Assembly (NCBI RefSeq): GCF_937890585.1
Contig: NZ_CALACG010000155.1
Coordinates: 1-11,745, forward strand
From: an uncultured Campylobacter sp.
GTDB taxonomy: Bacteria; Campylobacterota; Campylobacteria; Campylobacterales; Campylobacteraceae
DNA length: 11,745 nucleotides
Direction: 5' to 3'
Part shown: one piece after another, positions 1 through 6,327 of the stretch
How the letters are laid out: every line of letters starts with the position of its first letter
Position numbering within the stretch: the stretch's first letter is position 1
The notes under the pieces: model-generated
What the model was told of the DNA's origin: nothing
The model's database searches: none
The model's input: only the letters and a program-made list of their open reading frames with translations
Program-made: the position numbers and the translations under genes

Positions 1-90
1 TTTGAGGGCATTTTATCACAAAAATCACACGTTAAATTTAAATCACTCTTAAAAGATAAGACGGATAAAATGAAATTTGCCTCATTTTGA
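1..90 (+). CDS. Possible 3' end of an upstream gene (partial)
   Basis: The first forward frame is open from the window edge to a TGA at 88-90. It gives 29 residues rich in Lys, Ser and Phe and ending KMKFASF. Codon choice resembles the other genes here. Ninety bases is short enough to be open by chance, there is no recognisable domain, and the start lies outside the window. The stop codon falls inside the palindrome at 82-99. The product is not recognised. Confidence 0.3.
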   Translation, partial: FEGILSQKSHVKFKSLLKDKTDKMKFASF

Positions 91-99
91 TCAAAATGA
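82..99. repeat. 18-base perfect palindrome
   Basis: TCATTTTGATCAAAATGA is its own reverse complement. It lies at the end of the possible upstream frame and about 75 bases before the promoter of the adhesin gene. It could fold as a six-pair stem with a GATC loop, making a weak terminator because no T-run follows. It could equally be a binding site for a dimeric regulator. It is not an FNR box, because the two TTGAT/ATCAA halves overlap instead of being separated by four bases. Confidence 0.5.
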
Positions 100-160
100 T
101 ATAGAAATTGATAACGTAAATTCGTCATACATGTGTCACAAACGCCGATTTGAAGGGATT

Positions 161-184
161 TATTGTACTTAGGTACAATATACA
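161..184 (+). promoter_or_regulatory. Promoter/operator of the adhesin gene: dyad overlapping a -10 box
   Basis: TATTGTAC-TTAG-GTACAATA (161-180) is a perfect inverted repeat with 8-base arms. Its right arm contains TACAAT (174-179), a good -10 for the housekeeping sigma factor, so transcription should begin near 186 and a protein bound to the dyad would compete with RNA polymerase. Bases 165-184 recur with a single difference at 2663-2682, ahead of the 117-residue gene. The predicted transcript would begin close to a small hairpin, ATGAATT-ATAA-AATTCAT (184-201). The regulator is unknown. Confidence 0.55.
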
Positions 185-236
185 TGAATTATAAAATTCA
201 TTAAAATGCGTTCAAAATTTTACATAAGGAAACAAT

Positions 237-2588
237 ATGGCAACAAGGATCGGCATTATAAAAAGCATCTCACAAGGATCAAGTGTAATCGCAACTGCAA
301 AGGACGGCACACAAAGAGTGTTAAAAGTAGGCGATGAAATTTTTCTTGGCGAGACTATACAGACAACTGATTTTGACTCAAAAGTAGTCATAACTGCAAA
401 CGATGGCAAAGACATTGCGATCATCGGAAAAGATACCCTAAATTTAGACAAGAGCGTAGCTCACAATGAGAGCTTTGGTGACGATAGCGTAGCTGATGTA
501 AGCGCTATCCAAAAAGCACTTCTTGATGGCGCAAACATCACAGATCTTGAAGAGACAGCAGCTGGTGGTAATGCAGCAGCTGGAGCTGGTGGAGATGGCG
601 TAAGTCTAGGTGCTGCAAGCTTTGAAGAGGGTGGTCACTACTCAAACATTACTGATGATTATAGAAATTTAACAGACTCAAATAGGGCCTTTGACTCTTT
701 TAATAGTCCAATCGGCGGCTATGCGGACGCTAATGACGCTGGTGCTGGCGATATAGGCGGATCAGCAGCTAACACTCCAGTGGCTATCAAGATATCACTT
801 GATGGCAACGGCGAGGCAAGAGAGGCAACTCCAAACGAGTATCTAGTCTATAATCTAGGCCTATCAGCTGCTACAAACTCAACTACACCTACTGATCTAA
901 CGTTAAATTTAAGCGGTGCAAGCGCTGGCAACGACTATTTGGCTGCGATGGAGTACTCGACTGATGGTGGAAATAACTGGACTACGATACAAAATGGCGG
1001 CACGATAAGTGGTGTGGCACCAAGTGATATCGCAAATGTAAAGGTTAGAGTGCAGGTGCTAGACGACTACGGTCAAACAGCTGGCAACCAAAACGAGGGC
1101 GCAAGCAGCAAGGATCTAGGCGCAAATATCGCTCCTGGCATAAAAGACTACGGCGTTTATAAAGAGGGGGTAACTCTTAGCGTGACTACAAACAACGCTG
1201 CTATCACATCTGGCGAGGCTGAGGGCAAGATCATCGATAATGATGATAAGATCGACATCACGCAGGACATAAATCCAGATGATTACGAAGGTGTAGAACT
1301 TACCATAAACCGCAGCTTTATAAACTATGATCCAGACAATGGCAATAACACTATGAAACCTATCATCGACACAAAAGATGGCGATGATACGATAACTATA
1401 AAAGAAGGCGTAGAATTTAGAAGTGGGTTGTCTGACTTTAAAGACGATGGTAATGATGTCATAAAAATGGGCGATGGCGACGATGTGCTTAATATAGAAA
1501 AATCTGATGCAGAAATAAATGGTGAAATGAAATATGGCAGTGTTAGCTCTACAAAAATAGATATGGGTAATGCTGGTGGAGAGAAAAATCAAGACACTGT
1601 AATAATAGATGGCGGAACTGTGCTAAATACGATGATTACAAGCCATGATGGTAATGATAAATTTACCGTTAGAGGTGATGCGACATTAGGAGATGTGCTT
1701 TTTAAAACTGGCAAAGGAGAAGATACTGTTAATATCGAGAGTGGAATAACAGTGACATCATTAAAATCAGTGAAGATAGATACTGGAGCTGATAATGATA
1801 TTGTAAATATAAAACATGATTTGATAGATGACGTGGCTAATCATGGATCGACAGATGGAAGCGAGTATGAAGGTGTTAGAACTGCCAGCTTTATAAAAAC
1901 AGGCGAGGGTAACGACACTATAAAAGTAACTGACGCAAGTATCAGTGGAGTTGATATCGATACAGGTGACGGTGATCTTAGTAAGGAACCATATGGTGAT
2001 ACACTAGAATTTATAAGCTCTGCCATAAGAGATTCAGAGATCAAAAGTGGCAATGGCAATGACAACTATAAATTTGAAAATACAAATTTAGATAAAACTT
2101 CTGTCAATTCAGGTGAAGGTAACGATACCATCAAAATAGGCGATGAAATAAATATGAAAAATTCATCTGTCACTGGTGGTGATGGAAATGACAAGGTCGA
2201 TCTTGGTAAGGGTGTGGTTCTAGATAATAGCACTATAACAGGTGGCGAAGGCACAAAAGATACGCTAAAAATCCATGACGACTCGTTTAAGACAACAAAT
2301 GCTGGTAAGATAAGTGGCTTTGAGATACTTGATATGTCTGAATTTGATGGAGTGTTTAGATTTTTTCAAGCATCAGATATATCAAATTTTATAAAAAATG
2401 TTGGTGGCGAGGGCGCAACATCATTAACTGTAAAAGGTATAAAAGGTGTTGGCAGATTTGAAGATGGCACATCAGGAATTACAACTTCTAGGGAAGCAGA
2501 TGGTAATGCTACTACATATGAAGTGCATGATGGCAATCAGACATTTACTCTTAAAATAGAAGAAGTTAATATAATTCCCACAATATAA
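237..2588 (+). CDS. LapA-like, type I-secreted surface protein with retention module and RTX-like solenoid
   Basis: This 783-residue acidic protein is predicted to be a cell-surface adhesin. There is no Sec signal peptide. Residues 1-100 resemble the retention module of LapA-type adhesins (IGIIKSISQ, then RVLKVGDEIFLGE). T107-A-A-G110 matches the dialanine motif cut by the periplasmic protease LapG, at the residue numbers I recall for Pseudomonas LapA, and a flexible Gly/Ala stretch follows. Residues 180-340 look like an Ig or Calx-beta-like domain ending GEAEGKIIDNDD. Residues 380-680 carry about a dozen GxGNDxhxh motifs spaced mostly 21-23 residues apart. The end (ISGFEILDMSEF, then a beta-rich tail to IPTI) fits a type I secretion signal. 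The start is ATG with AAGGA at 225-229; a terminator follows directly. It is far shorter than classic LapA proteins, and no transporter, lapD or lapG lies nearby. The retention-module call is strong; the adhesion role is inferred. Confidence 0.8.
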   Translation: MATRIGIIKSISQGSSVIATAKDGTQRVLKVGDEIFLGETIQTTDFDSKVVITANDGKDIAIIGKDTLNLDKSVAHNESFGDDSVADVSAIQKALLDGANITDLEETAAGGNAAAGAGGDGVSLGAASFEEGGHYSNITDDYRNLTDSNRAFDSFNSPIGGYADANDAGAGDIGGSAANTPVAIKISLDGNGEAREATPNEYLVYNLGLSAATNSTTPTDLTLNLSGASAGNDYLAAMEYSTDGGNNWTTIQNGGTISGVAPSDIANVKVRVQVLDDYGQTAGNQNEGASSKDLGANIAPGIKDYGVYKEGVTLSVTTNNAAITSGEAEGKIIDNDDKIDITQDINPDDYEGVELTINRSFINYDPDNGNNTMKPIIDTKDGDDTITIKEGVEFRSGLSDFKDDGNDVIKMGDGDDVLNIEKSDAEINGEMKYGSVSSTKIDMGNAGGEKNQDTVIIDGGTVLNTMITSHDGNDKFTVRGDATLGDVLFKTGKGEDTVNIESGITVTSLKSVKIDTGADNDIVNIKHDLIDDVANHGSTDGSEYEGVRTASFIKTGEGNDTIKVTDASISGVDIDTGDGDLSKEPYGDTLEFISSAIRDSEIKSGNGNDNYKFENTNLDKTSVNSGEGNDTIKIGDEINMKNSSVTGGDGNDKVDLGKGVVLDNSTITGGEGTKDTLKIHDDSFKTTNAGKISGFEILDMSEFDGVFRFFQASDISNFIKNVGGEGATSLTVKGIKGVGRFEDGTSGITTSREADGNATTYEVHDGNQTFTLKIEEVNIIPTI

Positions 2589-2590
2589 AA

Positions 2591-2614
2591 TTTAGACCCA
2601 CTTTTGGGTCTAAA
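2591..2614 (+). terminator. Terminator of the adhesin gene
   Basis: TTTAGACCCA pairs perfectly with TGGGTCTAAA (10 pairs, loop CTTT), starting two bases after the stop codon. CTCTCTTT follows, a modest T-rich tail. Position and strength fit an intrinsic terminator, which implies that the next gene has its own promoter. Confidence 0.8.
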
Positions 2615-2662
2615 CTCTCTTTAAAACAGGGTCAAAATAAAATATATAAATATAACTATATC

Positions 2663-2682
2663 GTACCTAGGTACAATATACA
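2663..2682 (+). promoter_or_regulatory. Second copy of the dyad/-10 element, upstream of the 117-residue gene
   Basis: GTACCTAGGTACAATATACA matches bases 165-184 at 19 of 20 positions. The core GTACCTAGGTAC is a perfect 12-base palindrome, and TACAAT (2672-2677) can serve as -10. The predicted leader is about 90 bases and contains an AT-only inverted repeat, AAAATTAAT (2689-2697) with ATTAATTTT (2715-2723). The surrounding sequence is not otherwise similar between the two copies, so this looks like a conserved regulatory site and not a recent duplication of a whole region. Confidence 0.55.
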
Positions 2683-2773
2683 AATCAAAAAATTAATCAT
2701 AAAATATTATTGAAATTAATTTTATATCAAGAAGATATTCTGTTAATTTGTTTGCACTGAAGAGAGGGGCTCC

Positions 2774-3127
2774 ATGCAAAGCGAGAAGACAAAAAATTTA
2801 CTCGATGAAGTAAATGAAACAATAGATTTTATATTTAGAACCTGTAACAGAAATGGTGGCACAAAGAAGGCTTTAGAAGATAAAAAGCTAAGTAGAGAAA
2901 TTTTAAAAGATAAATTTAAATCGATCTTTTTAAAATTTGGCCAGATAGATGAGGCTAGTTTTAAGAGTGCGATCCTCGCAAACGACGAGGCAAAAGAGCT
3001 AAACGATATAGCTATAGCACTTGATATAGACGAAGATGTAAGTTTGCTAGAGCTAGAGCGAGCGATAAATTTTGACCTAACTAGCGTCAAAGAAGAAATT
3101 TATAAATTTCAAAAAAATATCCGATAA
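2774..3127 (+). CDS. Hypothetical 117-residue cytoplasmic protein
   Basis: I do not recognise this protein. It is charged, appears mostly alpha-helical, and has no signal peptide or membrane segment. It has one cysteine (C24, in RTCNRNGG), a Lys-rich stretch around residues 31-50 and a Glu/Asp-rich second half with regularly spaced Leu/Ile, which suggests helical packing or oligomerisation. The ATG has a purine-rich ribosome site (AGAGAGGGG, 2761-2769). The gene is monocistronic between the adhesin terminator and a bidirectional terminator at 3132-3156. The operator-like element it shares with the adhesin suggests a role in the same response, possibly control or secretion of the surface protein; this is inference from context only. 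Confidence 0.75.
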   Translation: MQSEKTKNLLDEVNETIDFIFRTCNRNGGTKKALEDKKLSREILKDKFKSIFLKFGQIDEASFKSAILANDEAKELNDIAIALDIDEDVSLLELERAINFDLTSVKEEIYKFQKNIR

Positions 3128-3131
3128 AAAA

Positions 3132-3156
3132 TGGTGTGAGAGGGGGTCTCACACCA
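3132..3156. terminator. Bidirectional terminator between convergent genes
   Basis: TGGTGTGAGA (3132-3141) pairs with TCTCACACCA (3147-3156) around a GGGGG loop. Read on the minus strand the stem is followed by TTTTTT, a strong terminator for the sulfotransferase gene. Read on the plus strand it ends the 117-residue gene, with a weaker tail (AACTTTC). It fills the short gap between the two convergent stop codons. Confidence 0.85.
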
Positions 3157-3165
3157 AACTTTCAA

Positions 3166-4935
3166 TCAATAATTAAACACTTCAGGATCAATAACCATCG
3201 CTCTATAAGCGACATCATCTCTTGATGCTGAGTCTACATCCATCTCAAATTTGACCTCATTTGTCTTTGGATCGATCTCAACTAAAACCATTTTGATAGT
3301 TTTATCTGGCTTGAGTAAATTTACGTTTGAGCTTGAGATAAAGTAGGTGTTTTTATCCTTTTGCCACTCGACGTTGCTGGTGACTGCACTGTAAAAGTCA
3401 AAGCCACGGTCCTTGCCAAACTGCCAAGTCTGCTCGACTGTGCCCTTTTTCTCATCTATCTTATATTCAACTGCACGTGAGTATTTGTCCTCTTTAAGCG
3501 CTGGCTGCTCCATGCCTCTGCCATCGCCATTGTCAAAGACGCTTAGATGTTTTACGCTGCCTTTGTTATCGTATCTTGGTGTTAGCCATGCGGTGTGCTG
3601 AGTCCATGACCAGTCAAATTCGCCTTCGCATTTTGAGTTTTCACACTTGATCTTGTTGCCGTTACTATCGACTGGAGTTAGCACTTTTGCTTTAAATTCT
3701 TCACTCCAGCCTTCAGGCGAAGCTAGTATCCATTTGACCTTTTTGTCGCGGCCGATTTTGACGACACCTTGGTGGCGAAGTGAAAGTATGATACTATCGT
3801 CGCTCTCATCGTATGAGATAGAATTTACATGCGCCCAGTTTCTGCCTGTGCCAGTAGAGGTGATGTCTCCAAATGGTAGATCATCACTTATCTTGATCTC
3901 CTTTGCGTCCATATCGATATTTAGGCAAACAGCCCTAGCATCAAGTGCTTTTATGAGGTTGCTACGATAAACGTTGTTGCCAAAAATTTCATTTAGATCC
4001 CACTCTTCGACCACCTTTCCGGTGTTATCGACCTCGATGATGTGGTCTCTTATGGTGTGAGAAATTCTGCCATCTTTGTGGTGGTAGTTGTATTTTGCTA
4101 CTCTAAGAAGTGCGTGATCATCTTTTAGTGGCATCACCTCGTGGCTTAGGTCGATGTAGCCTCTAGGTAGTTGGCGGTTGTAAATTTCTTTTCCCATTAG
4201 ATCATATCTAAGATATCTTTGAGCCATGCCAAAGCTGATATCGCCGTTTTTGAGCTGATGAAAGCCCATCATCATACCCCCGTCCATCACTCTGCGCTCG
4301 CTGCGGTCGTAAAATTTCTGATAGTCAAGGTACCATCTAACTTCGCCTTTTGTGTCTACGATGTAGTTTTCGGTAAAGTCATTCCAGCTAGCAGCGCCAC
4401 CATTTTTCCAATCAAGCGGTTTATAGACGCTTGTGATTGTATTGTTTATGAGATAGAGCCTATTTTTAAAGGCAGGATCGACCTTTTTGACGCGAGTCTT
4501 TTGCATGTGTGAGAACCTATAATCACGGCTATATGTGACGATAGGCTGGGCGTAAATTTTATATGTTTCGACCTTTTTAGCTCCGTTAAATGTATAGCTA
4601 AGCACGACCTCGTTTAGATAGTCAGGATAAAGTCCCCAAACAGGCACGCCGTCATGTGTGAGCAGGGCATGCTCTGAGACGTTGTAGTCGATGTCTATGC
4701 CGCCATCTGGCTTGCCTTTTACTTTGACGTGGATATCTTTGATATCTTTGCCAGCTCTATCGATGACAGCAGTTAGCGGAGATACGTCGTAAGGGTTTAT
4801 AAAGACTGATCCAAGCTCGCCCTGAACCTTCACGTGATGAGCTAAGACACCAGCCTCCAGTGGCGTGACGCCTACACTAATACCACTAATCAAAACAGCC
4901 GCAAGGGCAACAGAACCTAAGAAATTCTTGCTCAT
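3166..4935 (-). CDS. assT: Periplasmic aryl-sulfate sulfotransferase (PAPS-independent)
   Basis: The enzyme moves sulfate from one phenolic ester to another phenol through a sulfo-histidine intermediate in the periplasm. The 589-residue product starts with a Sec signal (MSKNF, hydrophobic core to about residue 22, probable cut near LEA-GV) and continues as a beta-propeller of the arylsulfotransferase family. Likely catalytic residues are H265 (LSHEV), H369 (WAHVNS), R387 (LSLRHQG) and H447 (WTQHTAW), the last being the sulfated one. Their spacing (104, 18, 60) closely follows what I recall for E. coli AssT (H252, H356, R374, H436: 104, 18, 62). C431 and C436 occupy the place of the disulfide that enterobacterial AssT receives from DsbL/DsbI. 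No dsb gene is adjacent, so a general DsbA system would have to oxidise it. The ATG has AAGGAG just upstream; the gene is monocistronic. Confidence 0.92.
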   Translation of the reverse strand: MSKNFLGSVALAAVLISGISVGVTPLEAGVLAHHVKVQGELGSVFINPYDVSPLTAVIDRAGKDIKDIHVKVKGKPDGGIDIDYNVSEHALLTHDGVPVWGLYPDYLNEVVLSYTFNGAKKVETYKIYAQPIVTYSRDYRFSHMQKTRVKKVDPAFKNRLYLINNTITSVYKPLDWKNGGAASWNDFTENYIVDTKGEVRWYLDYQKFYDRSERRVMDGGMMMGFHQLKNGDISFGMAQRYLRYDLMGKEIYNRQLPRGYIDLSHEVMPLKDDHALLRVAKYNYHHKDGRISHTIRDHIIEVDNTGKVVEEWDLNEIFGNNVYRSNLIKALDARAVCLNIDMDAKEIKISDDLPFGDITSTGTGRNWAHVNSISYDESDDSIILSLRHQGVVKIGRDKKVKWILASPEGWSEEFKAKVLTPVDSNGNKIKCENSKCEGEFDWSWTQHTAWLTPRYDNKGSVKHLSVFDNGDGRGMEQPALKEDKYSRAVEYKIDEKKGTVEQTWQFGKDRGFDFYSAVTSNVEWQKDKNTYFISSSNVNLLKPDKTIKMVLVEIDPKTNEVKFEMDVDSASRDDVAYRAMVIDPEVFNY

Positions 4936-5006
4936 TTTCGCTCCTTTTGTAGAAATTTAATGATATCTTACTCCACAAAACTAACGCAGAAATAACACTC
5001 AGGTAA

Positions 5007-5012
5007 AGTATA
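5007..5012 (-). promoter_or_regulatory. Candidate -10 for the sulfotransferase gene
   Basis: On the minus strand TATACT follows TTTAAGC, within an AT-rich stretch about 70 bases before the gene's ATG. A second possible -10, TAAGAT, lies nearer the start. There is no recognisable -35, as is normal in Campylobacter. The choice between the two is uncertain. Confidence 0.35.
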
Positions 5013-5063
5013 GCTTAAATGGAAAATTAAATAAAAAATTTTTGTTTAAAGTATATAGAGGGT

Positions 5064-5092
5064 AAATTTAGGAGCGAAACGCCCCTAAATTT
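5064..5092 (-). terminator. Hairpin terminator of the cyd operon
   Basis: On the minus strand AAATTTAGGGGCG pairs with CGCTCCTAAATTT around a TTT loop: 13 pairs including one G-U. On the plus strand that pair is an A-C mismatch, which fits use by minus-strand transcripts. The stem begins inside the stop codon of the 33-residue peptide. The run of T after the stem is poor, so termination may be partial. Confidence 0.65.
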
Positions 5093-5193
5093 TAGTTGTT
5101 TGCGTCAAATTTCTTTAAAGCAAAGAGTACAAATTTATAGCTAGCAAACAATGTCACTGGCCAAAGTATCAAAAAAATTCCTGCTTCTAACAT
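5092..5193 (-). CDS. 33-residue single-span membrane peptide after cydB (CydX-like role)
   Basis: A reading frame from ATG at 5193 to TAA gives MLEAGIFLILWPVTLFASYK plus a 13-residue end, VLFALKKFDANN-like in character, with one hydrophobic helix (about residues 5-26) and a basic, polar C-terminus. Its ribosome site AAGGA overlaps the TAA of cydB and its ATG lies 9 bases after that stop, so it should be translated with cydB. Small single-helix subunits (CydX, CydS, AppX) stabilise the hemes of bd oxidases, and most are encoded just after cydB. This peptide has the right size, topology and place but lacks the E. coli CydX pattern (Tyr3, Trp6, Gly9, a Glu after the helix), so it is a positional counterpart and not a clear homologue. 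A plasma-membrane location is inferred from the sequence. Confidence 0.7.
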   Translation of the reverse strand: MLEAGIFLILWPVTLFASYKFVLFALKKFDANN

Positions 5194-5202
5194 CTATAAT
5201 CC

Positions 5203-6327
5203 TTAGTATGCGTGATGATCGTTTTTGATCTCATCTTGCGTGATCTTCTTGCTATCTATCGCTCTCCAAACTACGACGATATAGGCAAGCACGAAAGGCA
5301 CTAGCAAGCTAACATATGCCATAACGCCAAGTGTGTAGTGGCTAGAGCTTGCATTTTTGATAGTTAGCGAACTAGCAAGATCGCTAAATGACGGATAAAA
5401 TGCTGTGCCGTTTAGTCCTGTTATCAAAAATAGTGCAGTCACAGCTAGCGTAACGCCAACGCCGTAAGCAAAAATTCCGCGAATACTTTTTGTAAATGCC
5501 CCTTGGAAAATTCCAATAAGCACCAAAAGTACGCCAACAAGTAGCAATATGCCAGCGATAGGCATCTCGATCAAATTTATGGCGTATTTGTAAGCAACAA
5601 GGCTAACTACGCCGTTTGCGTCGTATGCAAAGCCATCTTTTGTAAGTATCCACGCAAGAAATCCTAAGAAAAATGGCAAGAATAGCACGGTGTTGATAAG
5701 CAGCTGTTTTCTAGCGTTTTGTATAAATTCGCCATCAGCGATGTTGTTCATAAGATATAAGCAGCCGCCTATGCGAGATAGGAAAAACATCGCTATGCCA
5801 AGCAAGTACAAGTAAGGATTTGATAAAGCTTCAAGACCACGAAATGGAGTTTTCCACTCGACAAAGTTGTGCTCATTTAGCACAAAATCACTACCGCTAA
5901 AAAATGTGCTAACCGCCATGCCGATAAGGATAACGCCAAGCGAGCCATTTATGAAAAGGAAAATTTCATAAGTTCTAGCGCCTAAGAAGTTATCAGGCTT
6001 TTTGCGGTACTCGTAGCTTACAGCTTGGATGATAAAGCAAAATAAAATAGCCAGCCAAACCCAGTAAGCACCACCAAAACTTGTAGCGTAAAATAGTGGA
6101 AACGCCGCAAAGCACGCGCCACCAAACATAACAAGCGTCGTAAATGTAAGCTCCCATTTTCTACCGATAGAATTTATGAGCATATCTTTTTTAAGCTCGT
6201 CTTTGCCAAGGCTAAAGATTAGCGACTGGCCGCCTTGAACAAACATCATAAACACAAAAAGCCCGCCAAGAAGGCTAACTATAAACCACCAATAAATTTG
6301 TAAATTTTCTAAACCTAAACTATGCAT
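5203..6327 (-). CDS. cydB: Cytochrome bd quinol oxidase subunit II
   Basis: This is the 374-residue heme-free partner of CydA in the inner-membrane bd oxidase, which reduces oxygen to water with quinol. It has about eight hydrophobic helices and family landmarks: IYWWFIVSLLGG (11-22), a MLINSI stretch (49-54) after the first loop, and FGGACFAAFPLFYATSFGG (68-86). Length is close to E. coli CydB (379). The ATG lies within the cydA stop region (8-base overlap, ATGCATAG), so translation is coupled. Oddity: where E. coli has TDGFDMGVG after the first helix this protein has VQGGQSLIF (30-38), losing both aspartates. The conserved HWD further on is replaced by KWE (57-59). This may be a trait of the epsilonproteobacterial group, where the oxidase of C. 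jejuni is known as a cyanide-insensitive type (CioAB). Confidence 0.93.
   Translation of the reverse strand: MHSLGLENLQIYWWFIVSLLGGLFVFMMFVQGGQSLIFSLGKDELKKDMLINSIGRKWELTFTTLVMFGGACFAAFPLFYATSFGGAYWVWLAILFCFIIQAVSYEYRKKPDNFLGARTYEIFLFINGSLGVILIGMAVSTFFSGSDFVLNEHNFVEWKTPFRGLEALSNPYLYLLGIAMFFLSRIGGCLYLMNNIADGEFIQNARKQLLINTVLFLPFFLGFLAWILTKDGFAYDANGVVSLVAYKYAINLIEMPIAGILLLVGVLLVLIGIFQGAFTKSIRGIFAYGVGVTLAVTALFLITGLNGTAFYPSFSDLASSLTIKNASSSHYTLGVMAYVSLLVPFVLAYIVVVWRAIDSKKITQDEIKNDHHAY

Noticed and set aside
82..99. FNR/CRP-type site in the 18-base palindrome
   Set aside because: The TTGAT and ATCAA halves overlap instead of being four bases apart, so a standard dimer of this family would not fit.
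1116..1592. 158-residue open frame on the minus strand inside the adhesin gene
   Set aside because: It is a shadow of the repetitive Gly/Asp/Ile coding strand, which leaves stops rare in the opposite frame. Its product is an odd mix of Ile, Tyr and Phe, and it has no ribosome site.
1377..2280. DNA-level tandem repeat in the adhesin gene
   Set aside because: The periodicity is in the protein motif; the codons and the residues between motifs differ too much to be recent DNA repeats.
2689..2723. Riboswitch or terminator in the leader of the 117-residue gene
   Set aside because: The 9-pair stem is made only of A and T with a 17-base loop, so it is probably unstable. No known riboswitch core is visible.
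3647..3970. 107-residue plus-strand frame inside the sulfotransferase gene
   Set aside because: It is antisense to the catalytic region of a clear enzyme, with unusual composition and no start signal.
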